DNA of 64,000 nucleotides from Jiella pacifica (GTDB taxonomy: Bacteria > Pseudomonadota > Alphaproteobacteria > Rhizobiales > Rhizobiaceae): NCBI RefSeq assembly GCF_010500815.1, contig NZ_JAAAMG010000007.1, forward strand, positions 62,001 to 126,000, given 5' to 3'. Position 1 is the first letter of the stretch. Each line of letters opens with the position of its first letter. The notes beneath the pieces were generated by a model, which was not told where the DNA came from, made no database searches, and saw nothing but the letters and a program-made list of their open reading frames with translations. Of this stretch, positions 54,837 through 62,976 are shown piece by piece. The translations under genes were made by a program, and so were the position numbers.

Positions 54837-55844
54837 TCAGCGTTCCGGAAGTCTCGCCCGCAGAGAGCCGGTGCGCGTGCCGCGCCAGTTGGTCAGATCC
54901 TCGTTGGCCATGGCGGCGAAGGTCTCGGCCAGTGCCGGCTCGCCCTCGCCCATCGCCCGGGCGAGAAGTGCGGCGGCGAGAGTCTCGCTCGCCCGCCGCG
55001 CACCGTCGTCGATCTTCAGGGCGAAGCCGAGGCCGAGTTCGGGCAGCGCGCCGCAGAAGACGCCTTCCGCCCCGGTCTTGACGAAGACCTTGCCGGGGGC
55101 GGCCTGCATGAGCTTCAGGCAGGCTCTCCCGGTGCCGGACATTTCGAAGGGCTCGGCCATGCAGGCATCGACGAGGGAGCGCGCCGCCTCCGCCCGCTGC
55201 GGCTCGATGCCTCTGCCGGAGGCAATCTTCGCGAAAGCCGAAGCGAAGTCGCGTAAGGGGGCGGCATAGGTGGGGATCGAGCAGCCGTCGGTGCCGCAGA
55301 CGTCGACATTGAGGCTGCGGCCGGTCAGGTCCTCGATGACCGCCTTCGCCCGGACCTGGACCGGGTGGTTCGGGCCGACATAGCCGGCCAACTCCTCGCC
55401 GCGATGGGCCGCCGTCAGGAGGAAGCCGGCATGCTTGCCCGAGCAGTTGTTGTGCAGCTGGCAAGGGGTCTCGCCGCGCCGCGCCATGTCGCGCGAGACG
55501 TCCGCCTCGCCGGGCCAATGGCTGCCGCATTCGAGGGCGGTCTCGTCGAGCCCGGCCTTCTGCAGCATCGCGGCGGCGCGGCGCACATGCTCCGGCTCGC
55601 CGGAATGGGAGGCGCAGGCAAGCGAAAGGTCCTTCTCGGAGAGCCCGAAGCGGGCGGCGGCGCCGGTCTCGACCAGCGGGATCGCCTGCAGGAGCTTCAC
55701 CGCCGAGCGGGGAAAGACCGGGCGGTCGATGTCGCCGGCACTGGCGACCATCTGACCGTCGCCATCGACCAGCGCAAAGGCGCCGCGATGGATGCTCTCG
55801 ACGAGTTCACCGCGGGTCACTTCCACGAGGACGGGGTTTTCCAT
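54837..55844 (-). CDS. Asparaginase of the rhizobial (Rhizobium etli AnsA) type
   Basis: This 335-residue protein belongs to the Asparaginase_II family (not the E. coli fold). Its motifs are RSAVKLLQAIPLVE, LSLACASHSGEPEHVR, QLHNNCSGKHAGFL and CGTDGCSIPTYAAPL; the SxK pair and conserved cysteines of this family are present. It hydrolyses L-asparagine to aspartate and ammonia in the cytosol. The start at 55844 opens the conserved part (ENPVLVEVTRGELVES). It is divergent from the DUF3750 gene with a 96-bp gap. Confidence 0.9.
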   Translation of the reverse strand: MENPVLVEVTRGELVESIHRGAFALVDGDGQMVASAGDIDRPVFPRSAVKLLQAIPLVETGAAARFGLSEKDLSLACASHSGEPEHVRRAAAMLQKAGLDETALECGSHWPGEADVSRDMARRGETPCQLHNNCSGKHAGFLLTAAHRGEELAGYVGPNHPVQVRAKAVIEDLTGRSLNVDVCGTDGCSIPTYAAPLRDFASAFAKIASGRGIEPQRAEAARSLVDACMAEPFEMSGTGRACLKLMQAAPGKVFVKTGAEGVFCGALPELGLGFALKIDDGARRASETLAAALLARAMGEGEPALAETFAAMANEDLTNWRGTRTGSLRARLPER

Positions 55845-55940
55845 AATTTCGACCTGTCTGCCGGATTGATGACAAGCGGCACAACTAGCGCGACCGGGCC
55901 GGCCTGCGAGCGCCTCGACGGATCGTCGTGAAGAGGAAAG

Positions 55941-56687
55941 ATGCGAAAACTGAAACTCCTGGCACTCGGCCTCTTCCTCGTCTTCATTCTCCCGGCCGCT
56001 GCTTCGGCGGCGATCTGGTATCTCGGCGACCACGCGACCTCGTGGCGGACCGCCGACTGGTCGTCCTCCGCGCTGCTGCCAGCGGCGGCCACGGTGCCGG
56101 AGGCCCGGGTCTACGTCCTGTCGGCCCGTACCGGCGGGCTGAAGGGAGCCGTGTCCGAGCACAGCTGGATCGTCGTCAAGGAAGCGGATGGGGCGGCATA
56201 CGAGCGCTGGGACAAGGTCGGCTGGGGCATGCCTGTCCGTCACAACGGCTATCCCGCCGACGGGCGCTGGTATTCCAACGAACCGCGCGTCGTCTTTGCA
56301 GCGACGGGCGAGCGGGCCGCGGCGCTGATTCCAAAAGTACGGGCGGCGATCGAGACCTACCCCTTCGCCATGCGCGGCGGCTATCACATCTTTCCCGGCC
56401 CGAACTCGAACTCCTTCGTCGCCCATGTCATGCGGCAGGTGCCTGAGATCGACGTCGCGCTGCCGCCGGTCTCGGTCGGCCGCGACTACCCGACCGGCGG
56501 ACGCCTCGCTTATCTCGATCCGGACGGGCGGGATCTGCACCTGTCGCTGTTCGGATATGCCGGGCTGTCGGCCGGCTGGAAGAGCGGGCTGGAGATTAAC
56601 ATCCTCGGCCTCGTCGCCGGGCTGGATTTCAGGCGGCTCGGCGTCAAGGTGCCGGCTTTCGGGACGTTCGCGCTGCTCGAGAGCTGA
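55941..56687 (+). CDS. DUF3750 family membrane-anchored protein
   Basis: This 248-residue protein has an N-terminal membrane helix (6-28; LLALGLFLVFILPAAASAAI) and a DUF3750 domain: VYVLSARTGGLKGAVSEHSW, WDKVGWGMPVRHNGYPADGR, RGGYHIFPGPNSNSFVAHVM. The Asn/Ser/His cluster (FPGPNSNSFVAH) is reminiscent of papain-like or amidase folds but no function is established. It probably faces the periplasm. GAGGAAAG precedes the ATG. Confidence 0.85.
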   Translation: MRKLKLLALGLFLVFILPAAASAAIWYLGDHATSWRTADWSSSALLPAAATVPEARVYVLSARTGGLKGAVSEHSWIVVKEADGAAYERWDKVGWGMPVRHNGYPADGRWYSNEPRVVFAATGERAAALIPKVRAAIETYPFAMRGGYHIFPGPNSNSFVAHVMRQVPEIDVALPPVSVGRDYPTGGRLAYLDPDGRDLHLSLFGYAGLSAGWKSGLEINILGLVAGLDFRRLGVKVPAFGTFALLES

Positions 56688-56716
56688 GCGCACCGAAGCG
56701 CAACCAACTCGTCGGC

Positions 56717-57085
56717 CTAACAGCCGATCCTCGCGCGGATTTCGTCCACCTCCCGCTTGGAGGTGCAGAGGTTCTCGCATGGAATGCCGTCATTGTCGCC
56801 GTCGGCGCGGGAATAGCCGCCGCACCACAGGCGCACCGCCTCTTCGCAGCTCGACACCGACCGGCAGGTCCGCCGCTGGGCGAAAAGCCGCTCGCCGAGC
56901 GGGGTCGAAATCTGGTCCGCTCCGCGCAAGGCGCCGGTCTGGCCGCCGGCGGCCAAGGTGGTGTTCGGTGAGAGGCCTCCGACGACGAGGCTCGCAGCCA
57001 GAGCGAGAGCGAAATGACGACGCCATGTATGGCCCGGGCTGCGGTTCTTCAGAGGGTCGGTTCGAAGATCTGTCATGACAACCAT
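56717..57085 (-). CDS. Secreted excalibur-domain calcium-binding-like protein
   Basis: This 122-residue protein has a leader peptide (ALALAASLVVGGLSPNTTLA) and the excalibur motif in CGGYSRADGDNDGIPCENLC, i.e. DxDxDGxPCE flanked by cysteines that pair with CRSVSSCEEA. The motif resembles a calcium-binding loop and is often attached to nucleases or surface proteins; here it stands alone. A later ATG (57073) is an equally good start. It converges with the DUF3750 gene (29-bp gap). Confidence 0.8.
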   Translation of the reverse strand: MVVMTDLRTDPLKNRSPGHTWRRHFALALAASLVVGGLSPNTTLAAGGQTGALRGADQISTPLGERLFAQRRTCRSVSSCEEAVRLWCGGYSRADGDNDGIPCENLCTSKREVDEIRARIGC

Positions 57086-57167
57086 ATTACCTATGGTTGC
57101 GTTTCACTGGATTCATTTCTACCGCCAGGCGGTATTCACTCTGCCTCGAGCCGTTCCGGGGGCTCCC

Positions 57168-58154
57168 TCAGCCGGCCTCGGGTTCCCGCCCACGGGTCTT
57201 CCACAGGCTCCAGACGACGCCCGCCCCCAGAATCGCGAAGGTCGCGCCGAGGGAGATCGCCGGCGGGATCTTGTCGATGCCGAGAAGGTCGGCGGCGAAC
57301 ACCTTGGCGCCGATGAAGATCAGGACGAAGGACAGCGCCATCTTCAGATATTCGAAGCGGTGGACCATCGCCGCCAGGGCGAAATAGAGGGCGCGCAGGC
57401 CGAGGATGGCGAAGATGTTCGAGGTGTAGACGATGAAGGGGTCGGTGGTGATGGCGAAGATCGCCGGCACGGAATCGACCGCGAAGATCACGTCGGCGAT
57501 CTCGATCATCACGAGCGCCATGAACAGCGGCGTGACGTAGCGGGTCATCCTTCCGGTCTTCGGGTCGGGCTTGGTGACGAAGAAGCGCTCGCCGTGGTGC
57601 TCGTCGGTGACGTTCAGGTGCCGGCGCATGAACTTCACCAGCGGGTTTTCGCCGAGCGGGCGCTCCTTGTCGCCGACGAAGAGCATCTTGACGCCCGTGG
57701 CGATCAGGAAAGCCGCGAAGACGTAGAGAACCCAGGAGAACTCGTTCACCAGCGCGGCGCCGAAGCCGATCATGATGGCCCGCAGGACGATGACGCCGAG
57801 GATGCCCCAGAACAGCACCCGGTGCTGGTAGATGCGCGGAACCGCGAAGAAGGCGAAGATCGTCGCGATGACGAAGACGTTGTCCATCGCCAGCGCCTTC
57901 TCGACGACGAAGCCGGTGACGTAGTCGATGGCGGGATCGGGCCCTTTCAGCCACCAGACGCCGACGCCGAAGAGGAGGCCGAGGGTGATGTAGAGGGCCG
58001 ACAGCTTCAGGCTTTCGGCCACCTCGATCTCGTGGTTTTCCTTGTTGAGGATGCCGAGGTCGAAGGCGAGGACGAGGAGCACCAGGGCGAAGAAGCCGAG
58101 CCACATCCAGAGCGGCGTGCCGAGCCACGGCGCCGCGAGAAAGGCGATATCCAC
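57168..58154 (-). CDS. TerC/Alx-family metal exporter-like membrane protein
   Basis: This 328-residue protein has about eight hydrophobic spans. TerC signatures are FVVEKALAMDNVFVIATIFA (the conserved Asp-Asn pair), and MIEIADVIFAVDSVPAIFAI with the second Asp-Ser-Val-Pro set. The acidic residues inside the membrane fit cation transport; Alx of E. coli and related proteins export manganese. The charged cytosolic loop is HLNVTDEHHGERFFVT. It is a single gene. A Mn-responsive yybP-ykoY leader was looked for and not found. Confidence 0.9.
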   Translation of the reverse strand: MDIAFLAAPWLGTPLWMWLGFFALVLLVLAFDLGILNKENHEIEVAESLKLSALYITLGLLFGVGVWWLKGPDPAIDYVTGFVVEKALAMDNVFVIATIFAFFAVPRIYQHRVLFWGILGVIVLRAIMIGFGAALVNEFSWVLYVFAAFLIATGVKMLFVGDKERPLGENPLVKFMRRHLNVTDEHHGERFFVTKPDPKTGRMTRYVTPLFMALVMIEIADVIFAVDSVPAIFAITTDPFIVYTSNIFAILGLRALYFALAAMVHRFEYLKMALSFVLIFIGAKVFAADLLGIDKIPPAISLGATFAILGAGVVWSLWKTRGREPEAG

Positions 58155-58417
58155 GGACGAAATCTCCCGCCGGCCGCAATGCCGAATGAAGATCCGACAT
58201 CGCGAAAGCGCCGGCAGCTCTCGCCAGAGGGGCCCGGATCAGGACTTGCAGTCGAGATGGTCGCCCGCAGCCGGCCGTTCAAGCCGGGGAATCTGGGATG
58301 CGCCGCCGGTTGGCGAAGACGTGATCGCGGCGTCATCCGCCCGTTCGGGAAGCAAAGTTCGATCGACGCAATCGACTGGCGGTGCGTGGACGGGAGAGCG
58401 GATGCCCGCATGCCTCT
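58155..58417. other. Leader region of the TerC-type gene, no gene seen
   Basis: These 263 bp between the two minus-strand genes contain no conserved frame. Some inverted repeats are present (GCCGGC/GCCGGC, 58160-58215), but no clear aptamer. Confidence 0.4.
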
Positions 58418-58597
58418 TCAGCGATCGCGCCCGCCGGGACGCCAACGGCCGTCGAGAAGGCCGATGTCTCTCAGGAGGCTCTCGGACGTCGTCTCGACGG
58501 TGATGGCGACCCGCTTTCGACGATGCATCGAGAAGACCGGAAAGAGTTGGGCGATGGCGCGCAGCATCCTGCGCCCGGCCTTTGCAAGCCTGGTCAT
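58418..58597 (-). CDS. DUF1127-like small basic protein
   Basis: This 59-residue protein (start 58597, an internal ATG; the frame extends to 58690 but the extra part overlaps the LysR promoter) has a hydrophobic/basic helix (RLAKAGRRMLRAIAQLFPVF) and the DUF1127-type ending SESLLRDIGLLDGRW. DUF1127 proteins are short alphaproteobacterial proteins involved in RNA turnover or phosphate/carbon responses; divergent LysR neighbours of the GcvA type are frequent. No strong ribosome site is seen, so the start is unsure. Confidence 0.5.
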   Translation of the reverse strand: MTRLAKAGRRMLRAIAQLFPVFSMHRRKRVAITVETTSESLLRDIGLLDGRWRPGGRDR

Positions 58598-58719
58598 GAA
58601 GGGTCCGATCCGCGCCGCCAGAGACGACGCCAGCTTTCGTTGCGATGGCTCCTTTGTGGCGCGACAGCGACTTGCGGACCAACGAAACATCGGACAGCAT
58701 GCATAAGGAGATTCTATGC

Positions 58720-59637
58720 ATGCGCCATCGTGACCTACCCCCGCTCGCGACCATTCGGGTCTTCGAGGCGGCCGCCCGCCATCTCAGCTTCACCAGGGCG
58801 GCCGACGAACTCGGCATGACCCAGGCCGCGGTCAGCTATCAGATCAAGCTTTTGGAGGAGCGCCTTGGCGCTCCGCTGTTTCTGCGGCGTACGCGCGCCG
58901 TCGAATTGACGGCGACGGGCCGGCTGCTGGCACCGGCGACGAGCGAGGCGCTCGATCAGCTCGCTGCAGCGTTTTCCGCTGCCAAGGCCGATGCCGGCGG
59001 TGTCCTGTCAGTCAGCGTCCTGCCGACCTTCGCCGCGCACTGGCTGGCGCCCCGCATCGGCCGATTTCAGATGAAGCATCCCGACATCGCCGTGCGCACG
59101 CGGGCCACCCGCGACGTCGCGAATTTCTCCCGCGACGACGTCGACGTCGCGATTCGCAGCGGCCTTGGAGACTGGCCGGGCCTTGAAGCCAACCCGTTGT
59201 TTCCGGTGGATTTCACGCCGATGTACAGTCCGAAGCTGGTCGAACGCTATGGATCGATCGAGAGACCGTGCGATCTGTTGCGCCTGCTTCTCATCGATCC
59301 CGGCGATCGATGGTGGAAGCTCTGGTTCGATGCGATGGGCGTCCCCGGCTTCGAGCCCGGCGGCCATCCCGACGCGCGCATGGGCGACCAGCACCTCGAA
59401 GCGCGGGCGGCGATCGGCGGCTATGGCGTCGCGATCCTTACCCCTGCCTTCTACCGCGAGGAAATCGCGGCCGGCCTCCTCGTCCAGCCGTTCCCGACAG
59501 CTTCGGAGGCGGGACAGTTCTACTTCCTGGCCTATCCGACGACGCGCCGGAACGTGCCGAAGATCCGAGCCTTTCGCGACTGGTTTCTCGACGAGTTGCG
59601 ATCGGGCGAGGAGACGTGCCTGGCGCCGGCGTCGTGA
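58720..59637 (+). CDS. LysR-family transcriptional regulator (GcvA-like)
   Basis: This 305-residue protein has the LysR helix-turn-helix at residues 5-65: PPLATIRVFEAAARHLSFTR and ADELGMTQAAVSYQIKLLEE. The effector domain follows (WLAPRIGRFQMKHPDIAVRT). The motifs resemble GcvA-type regulators. The start at 58720 has AAGGAG nine bases ahead; an earlier in-frame ATG is less well placed. It is divergent from the DUF1127 gene, which it may control. Confidence 0.9.
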   Translation: MRHRDLPPLATIRVFEAAARHLSFTRAADELGMTQAAVSYQIKLLEERLGAPLFLRRTRAVELTATGRLLAPATSEALDQLAAAFSAAKADAGGVLSVSVLPTFAAHWLAPRIGRFQMKHPDIAVRTRATRDVANFSRDDVDVAIRSGLGDWPGLEANPLFPVDFTPMYSPKLVERYGSIERPCDLLRLLLIDPGDRWWKLWFDAMGVPGFEPGGHPDARMGDQHLEARAAIGGYGVAILTPAFYREEIAAGLLVQPFPTASEAGQFYFLAYPTTRRNVPKIRAFRDWFLDELRSGEETCLAPAS

Positions 59638-59707
59638 GATCGTCGGCGCTTCGGGGCGCGCCTCGCATTTTCGCGACGTCGCCGGGCGGGCCGTCCCGCC
59701 GAAAGTG

Positions 59708-60727
59708 TCAAAGCGCCGCGGTGACGCAGATCCTAGCGCCGGGCCCGTGCCCGTAGTCGAGATCGGCGCCCAGACTCTGGGCCATCGCCCGGATCAGCCG
59801 GGTTCCGACGCCGGTCCCCTGTGGCTTGGCCCCGAGATCGACGCCCGGCCCGTCGTCCTCGACGGACAGGCGGAAATTCGGCGCCTCCTGCAGGAGGCGG
59901 ATGCGTACCTCGCCCGCCTCGTCCGGACGGTAGGCGTATTTGCAGGCATTGCCGACGAGTTCGGTAACGATGATGCCGAGCGAGATCGCCCGGTCCGTCT
60001 TCAGCCGGACGGAATCCGATAGGAAGCTCACCTTGCGGGGCGACTTCGGCGTCGACCAGGTGGCTTCGAGTTCTTCGGCCAGCGGCAGCAGATATTCCGC
60101 CATGTCGATGGTGGCGATGTCGTCCGAATTGTAGAGCCGGCGATGCACCTGGGCGATCGCGGCGATCCGCTGCTGGGTGTCACGGAGGGCGGACTTCGCC
60201 TCGTCGCTGCCAACGGCGGATGCCTGGATGTTGACGAAGGCCGAGAGGATCTGCAGGCTGTTGGCGACCCGGTGGTTCGCTTCCTTCACCATCGCCGCCA
60301 GACGGTCGTTCGAGGCCCGCAGCGCCTGTTCCGCCTCGTCTTTGGCAGCCACCAGCGCCTGGCGTTCGAGGGACTGGCGAAAGCTGGAGGCCAAGAGGTC
60401 GAAGAAGTCCTCGCCGACGGTCTTGACCACGTAATCCGTGGCACCGGCCTTCAGCGCCGCCACGGCGACGCTCGTCTCTTCCGATCCGGTGACGTAGACG
60501 ACCGGCGGCGGGGACGGCAGCGCCCCGATCATCGCGAGGGCATCGAGGCCGGTCTTGCCGGGCATGTAGTGGTCGATCGCGACGAGGTCGAAGCCGCCTT
60601 CGCGCAGCCGGGCGACGCCGCTATCGGCATCCGCGGCGGTTTCCACCTCAAAACCGCGGCGCGAAAGCCTCCGGCTGGTCAGAAGCCTGAGACCCTCGTC
60701 GTCGTCGATGTAAAGAACACGCGGCAT
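59708..60727 (-). CDS. Hybrid receiver-HisKA_2 histidine kinase
   Basis: This 339-residue protein joins an N-terminal receiver (1-118; D8, D9 and phospho-acceptor D52, Lys in VVKTVGED) directly to a HisKA_2-type kinase. The phospho-His is H152 in EANHRVANSLQILSAFVNIQ, typical of HWE/HisKA_2 kinases, and an ATPase domain follows (LVGNACKYAY, DDGPGVDLG, GTGVGTRLI). No membrane span, so it is cytosolic. Such receiver-kinase forms often pass signals on to a separate regulator. It lies 133 bp past the single-domain receiver gene and is probably in the same cluster. Confidence 0.9.
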   Translation of the reverse strand: MPRVLYIDDDEGLRLLTSRRLSRRGFEVETAADADSGVARLREGGFDLVAIDHYMPGKTGLDALAMIGALPSPPPVVYVTGSEETSVAVAALKAGATDYVVKTVGEDFFDLLASSFRQSLERQALVAAKDEAEQALRASNDRLAAMVKEANHRVANSLQILSAFVNIQASAVGSDEAKSALRDTQQRIAAIAQVHRRLYNSDDIATIDMAEYLLPLAEELEATWSTPKSPRKVSFLSDSVRLKTDRAISLGIIVTELVGNACKYAYRPDEAGEVRIRLLQEAPNFRLSVEDDGPGVDLGAKPQGTGVGTRLIRAMAQSLGADLDYGHGPGARICVTAAL

Positions 60728-60860
60728 GGACCCCGATTTTCCCGTGGTGGAGCCGCCAGACCGGCTCGACCGATGTCGTCTGCAAAATCCGCACCAGCTG
60801 CAAGCAACGAAGAATAGCGATTATTAATCAAGCTGTTGCGTATATCAAAGCGCGATCGTG

Positions 60861-61307
60861 TCAATCCATGTCGGGATCCGGCACCTGGATCACCGACAGG
60901 AACAGGCCGAGCTGGCGGATGGCCTGTGCGAAGGTCTCGTAGTTCACCGGCTTGGTGATGTAGACATTGGCGCCGAGATCGTAACAGCGCTCGATCTCCA
61001 CCTTGTCGTCGGTGGTCGTCAGCACGACGACGGGCGTGCGCTTCAGCGGGCTGTCCTTGGCCTTCATCCGCTGCAGGATGTCGATGCCGCTCATGTCCGG
61101 GAGATTGAGGTCGAGCAGCACCAGCGCCGGGCCGTTGCGAGCCGGGCCGTCAGGCGCATCGAAGAGATATTGCAGCGCCCCGGTGCCTTCGAGAAAGTGC
61201 CGGATCGGGTTATTGACCCCGGCCCGGCGGATGTTCTTCTCGATCAGCCGGGCATGGCCCTCGTCGTCCTCGATCATGACGATGTTGACGGTCTGATGTG
61301 AGCTCAC
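60861..61307 (-). CDS. Single-domain response regulator (Rcp1-like)
   Basis: This 148-residue receiver has acidic pair E13/D14/D15 (MIEDDEG), phospho-acceptor D66 (LLDLNLPDMSG), T-site VVVLTTTDD and Lys in YITKPVNYETF. It lacks an output domain, as in Rcp1 or CheY-like partners of phytochrome-type kinases. Its start overlaps the histidine kinase stop by four bases (ATGA), so the two are surely a pair. It may pass phosphate to the hybrid kinase downstream. Confidence 0.92.
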   Translation of the reverse strand: MSSHQTVNIVMIEDDEGHARLIEKNIRRAGVNNPIRHFLEGTGALQYLFDAPDGPARNGPALVLLDLNLPDMSGIDILQRMKAKDSPLKRTPVVVLTTTDDKVEIERCYDLGANVYITKPVNYETFAQAIRQLGLFLSVIQVPDPDMD

Positions 61308-62791
61308 GTGTTCACCCCCTGTTGCGGTGCGAGGGCCATCGGCAGGGAAAGCCGGAAGATCGCGCCCTGATCAAGCACGGACTCGCACGTAATCGTTCCG
61401 CCCAATCGGTATGCCAAGGCCCGCACATGGGCAAGCCCGATCCCCTCGCCCGGCTGATCCTGGCTACCGGATCGCCGGAAGAGATCGAAAATGCGCTCGT
61501 GGTCCTTCGGATCGATGCCGCGGCCATTGTCCTCGACCTCGACCAGAACCCGGCCGCTGGCCTTCTTGCCCCGGATGGTGATGCGGCCCGGCCGGTCGCG
61601 CTTGAGATACTTGATGGCATTTTCGACGAGGTTGGAGACGATCTGCTCGACCGCCAACCTGTCGCTCACGACGGTCGGGACGGGCTCGGTCTCGACCGTG
61701 ACGCCGAGTTCGTCGATCCGGTGCTGCAGACTGTCGACGATCCCTTCGACCAGCGCGTTCATGTCGACGGCCTCGGGCGCCAGCACCCGCCGCCCTTCCC
61801 GGGACAGCCGCAGGATGGCGTTGATCAGTCGGTCCATCTTCTCCGTCGACGTCCGGATGAAGCCGATCGCCTCCGGCAGGTCCTCGCGCACGGCGAACTT
61901 AGTCTCCTCCGAAACGATCTCCGGTGCCACTTCCTCGGCCTTATCGATCAATTCGTTTAGCGGCTTGATCGCCGCATCGAGTTCGGCGGTGAAGCCCATG
62001 ACGTTGACGAGCGGCGATCTGAGGTCGTGGGAGACGATGTAGGCGAAGCGCTGGATCTCGGCATTGGCCCGCTGCAGTTCGCTGGTGCGTTCGACAACCG
62101 CCGATTCCAGATCGTCGTTCAGCTCCTGGAGCTGGACACCGATCGAGGTGAGTGCACGCAGCGTGCGACGGGTCGCCCAGATGGTTCCGGCAGCGACGAC
62201 GATCAGAAGGATCGCCGCGGCGATCGCGACGGCAGTCGAGAGGTAAACGCTGCCATTCGCCTCCGCTTCGCGCGCCACCAACAGCCGCCGCTCCTCCAGG
62301 GCCATCGCGTCGGAAATGTCCCGCAGTTCCTGGACGACAGTAATGTCCTCCTCATCCAGAAGACTGGCGCCTCGAACGCCGGTTCCGCCGGCCTGTTTGT
62401 CGACGATCGAATTGCGCAGAAGTTCGAGATATTGCCGCGTCAGGTCGCGAAAATGGTCGAGCCGCTCCATCTGGCTCGGATTGTCGGCGGTCAGTCCGGC
62501 GATCCGATCGATCTGCACCGGAATGTCGGCAGCGGTTTTCTCGAAGACCTCCAGAAACCGCGAGTCGCCTTCCAGCAAATAACCGCGGCGGGATGCCTCG
62601 ATCCGCTCGACCAGCCGATTGAGATCGGCCACGGATGCCTCGACCTCGATCGTGTGAGACACCAGCTCGGCGTAGTCCTGGCTCCGCATGAAGGTCCAGA
62701 CGACGGCGAGGGCAGCCACGGCGAGCATGACGAACCCGGCGGCGACGGCGAGGAAGATGACGCGGTTGGCGCGCCGTTGACGTGTCATCAT
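61304..62791 (-). CDS. Membrane sensor histidine kinase with CHASE3-like periplasmic domain
   Basis: This 495-residue protein has two membrane spans (11-33 and 183-205) around a 150-residue periplasmic helical domain of CHASE3 type (VERIEASRRGYLLEGDSRFL, LLRNSIVDKQAGG). A coiled-coil link leads to HisKA with H255 in YIVSHDLRSPLVNVMGF. The ATPase domain has N-box NLVENAIKYLK, G1 DNGRGIDP and G2 GEGIGLAHV. The signal is unknown. The cognate receiver follows with a four-base overlap. Confidence 0.92.
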   Translation of the reverse strand: MMTRQRRANRVIFLAVAAGFVMLAVAALAVVWTFMRSQDYAELVSHTIEVEASVADLNRLVERIEASRRGYLLEGDSRFLEVFEKTAADIPVQIDRIAGLTADNPSQMERLDHFRDLTRQYLELLRNSIVDKQAGGTGVRGASLLDEEDITVVQELRDISDAMALEERRLLVAREAEANGSVYLSTAVAIAAAILLIVVAAGTIWATRRTLRALTSIGVQLQELNDDLESAVVERTSELQRANAEIQRFAYIVSHDLRSPLVNVMGFTAELDAAIKPLNELIDKAEEVAPEIVSEETKFAVREDLPEAIGFIRTSTEKMDRLINAILRLSREGRRVLAPEAVDMNALVEGIVDSLQHRIDELGVTVETEPVPTVVSDRLAVEQIVSNLVENAIKYLKRDRPGRITIRGKKASGRVLVEVEDNGRGIDPKDHERIFDLFRRSGSQDQPGEGIGLAHVRALAYRLGGTITCESVLDQGAIFRLSLPMALAPQQGVNT

Positions 62792-62976
62792 CGGGTCGGA
62801 TGGCCCATTCAGGGTGGAGCGGTCCCGCCAAAAGAGCGCGGGCGCTGGCGCATGGCTCTCCGTTCTTCAGGAGAGGTGCTGACATTTCGTGAAAACGTTC
62901 ACTAATCAAGTCGCCGCGCTCACTCAAGTGCCGAAAAGCATCCTTGGCGGCGCAAGAGGCGGGATGGCTGCGTCGC

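Noticed and set aside
58155-58400. Possible manganese (yybP-ykoY) riboswitch before the TerC-type gene
   Set aside because: The expected GGGGAGTAG-like and ACTTGCTC-like conserved loops could not be found.
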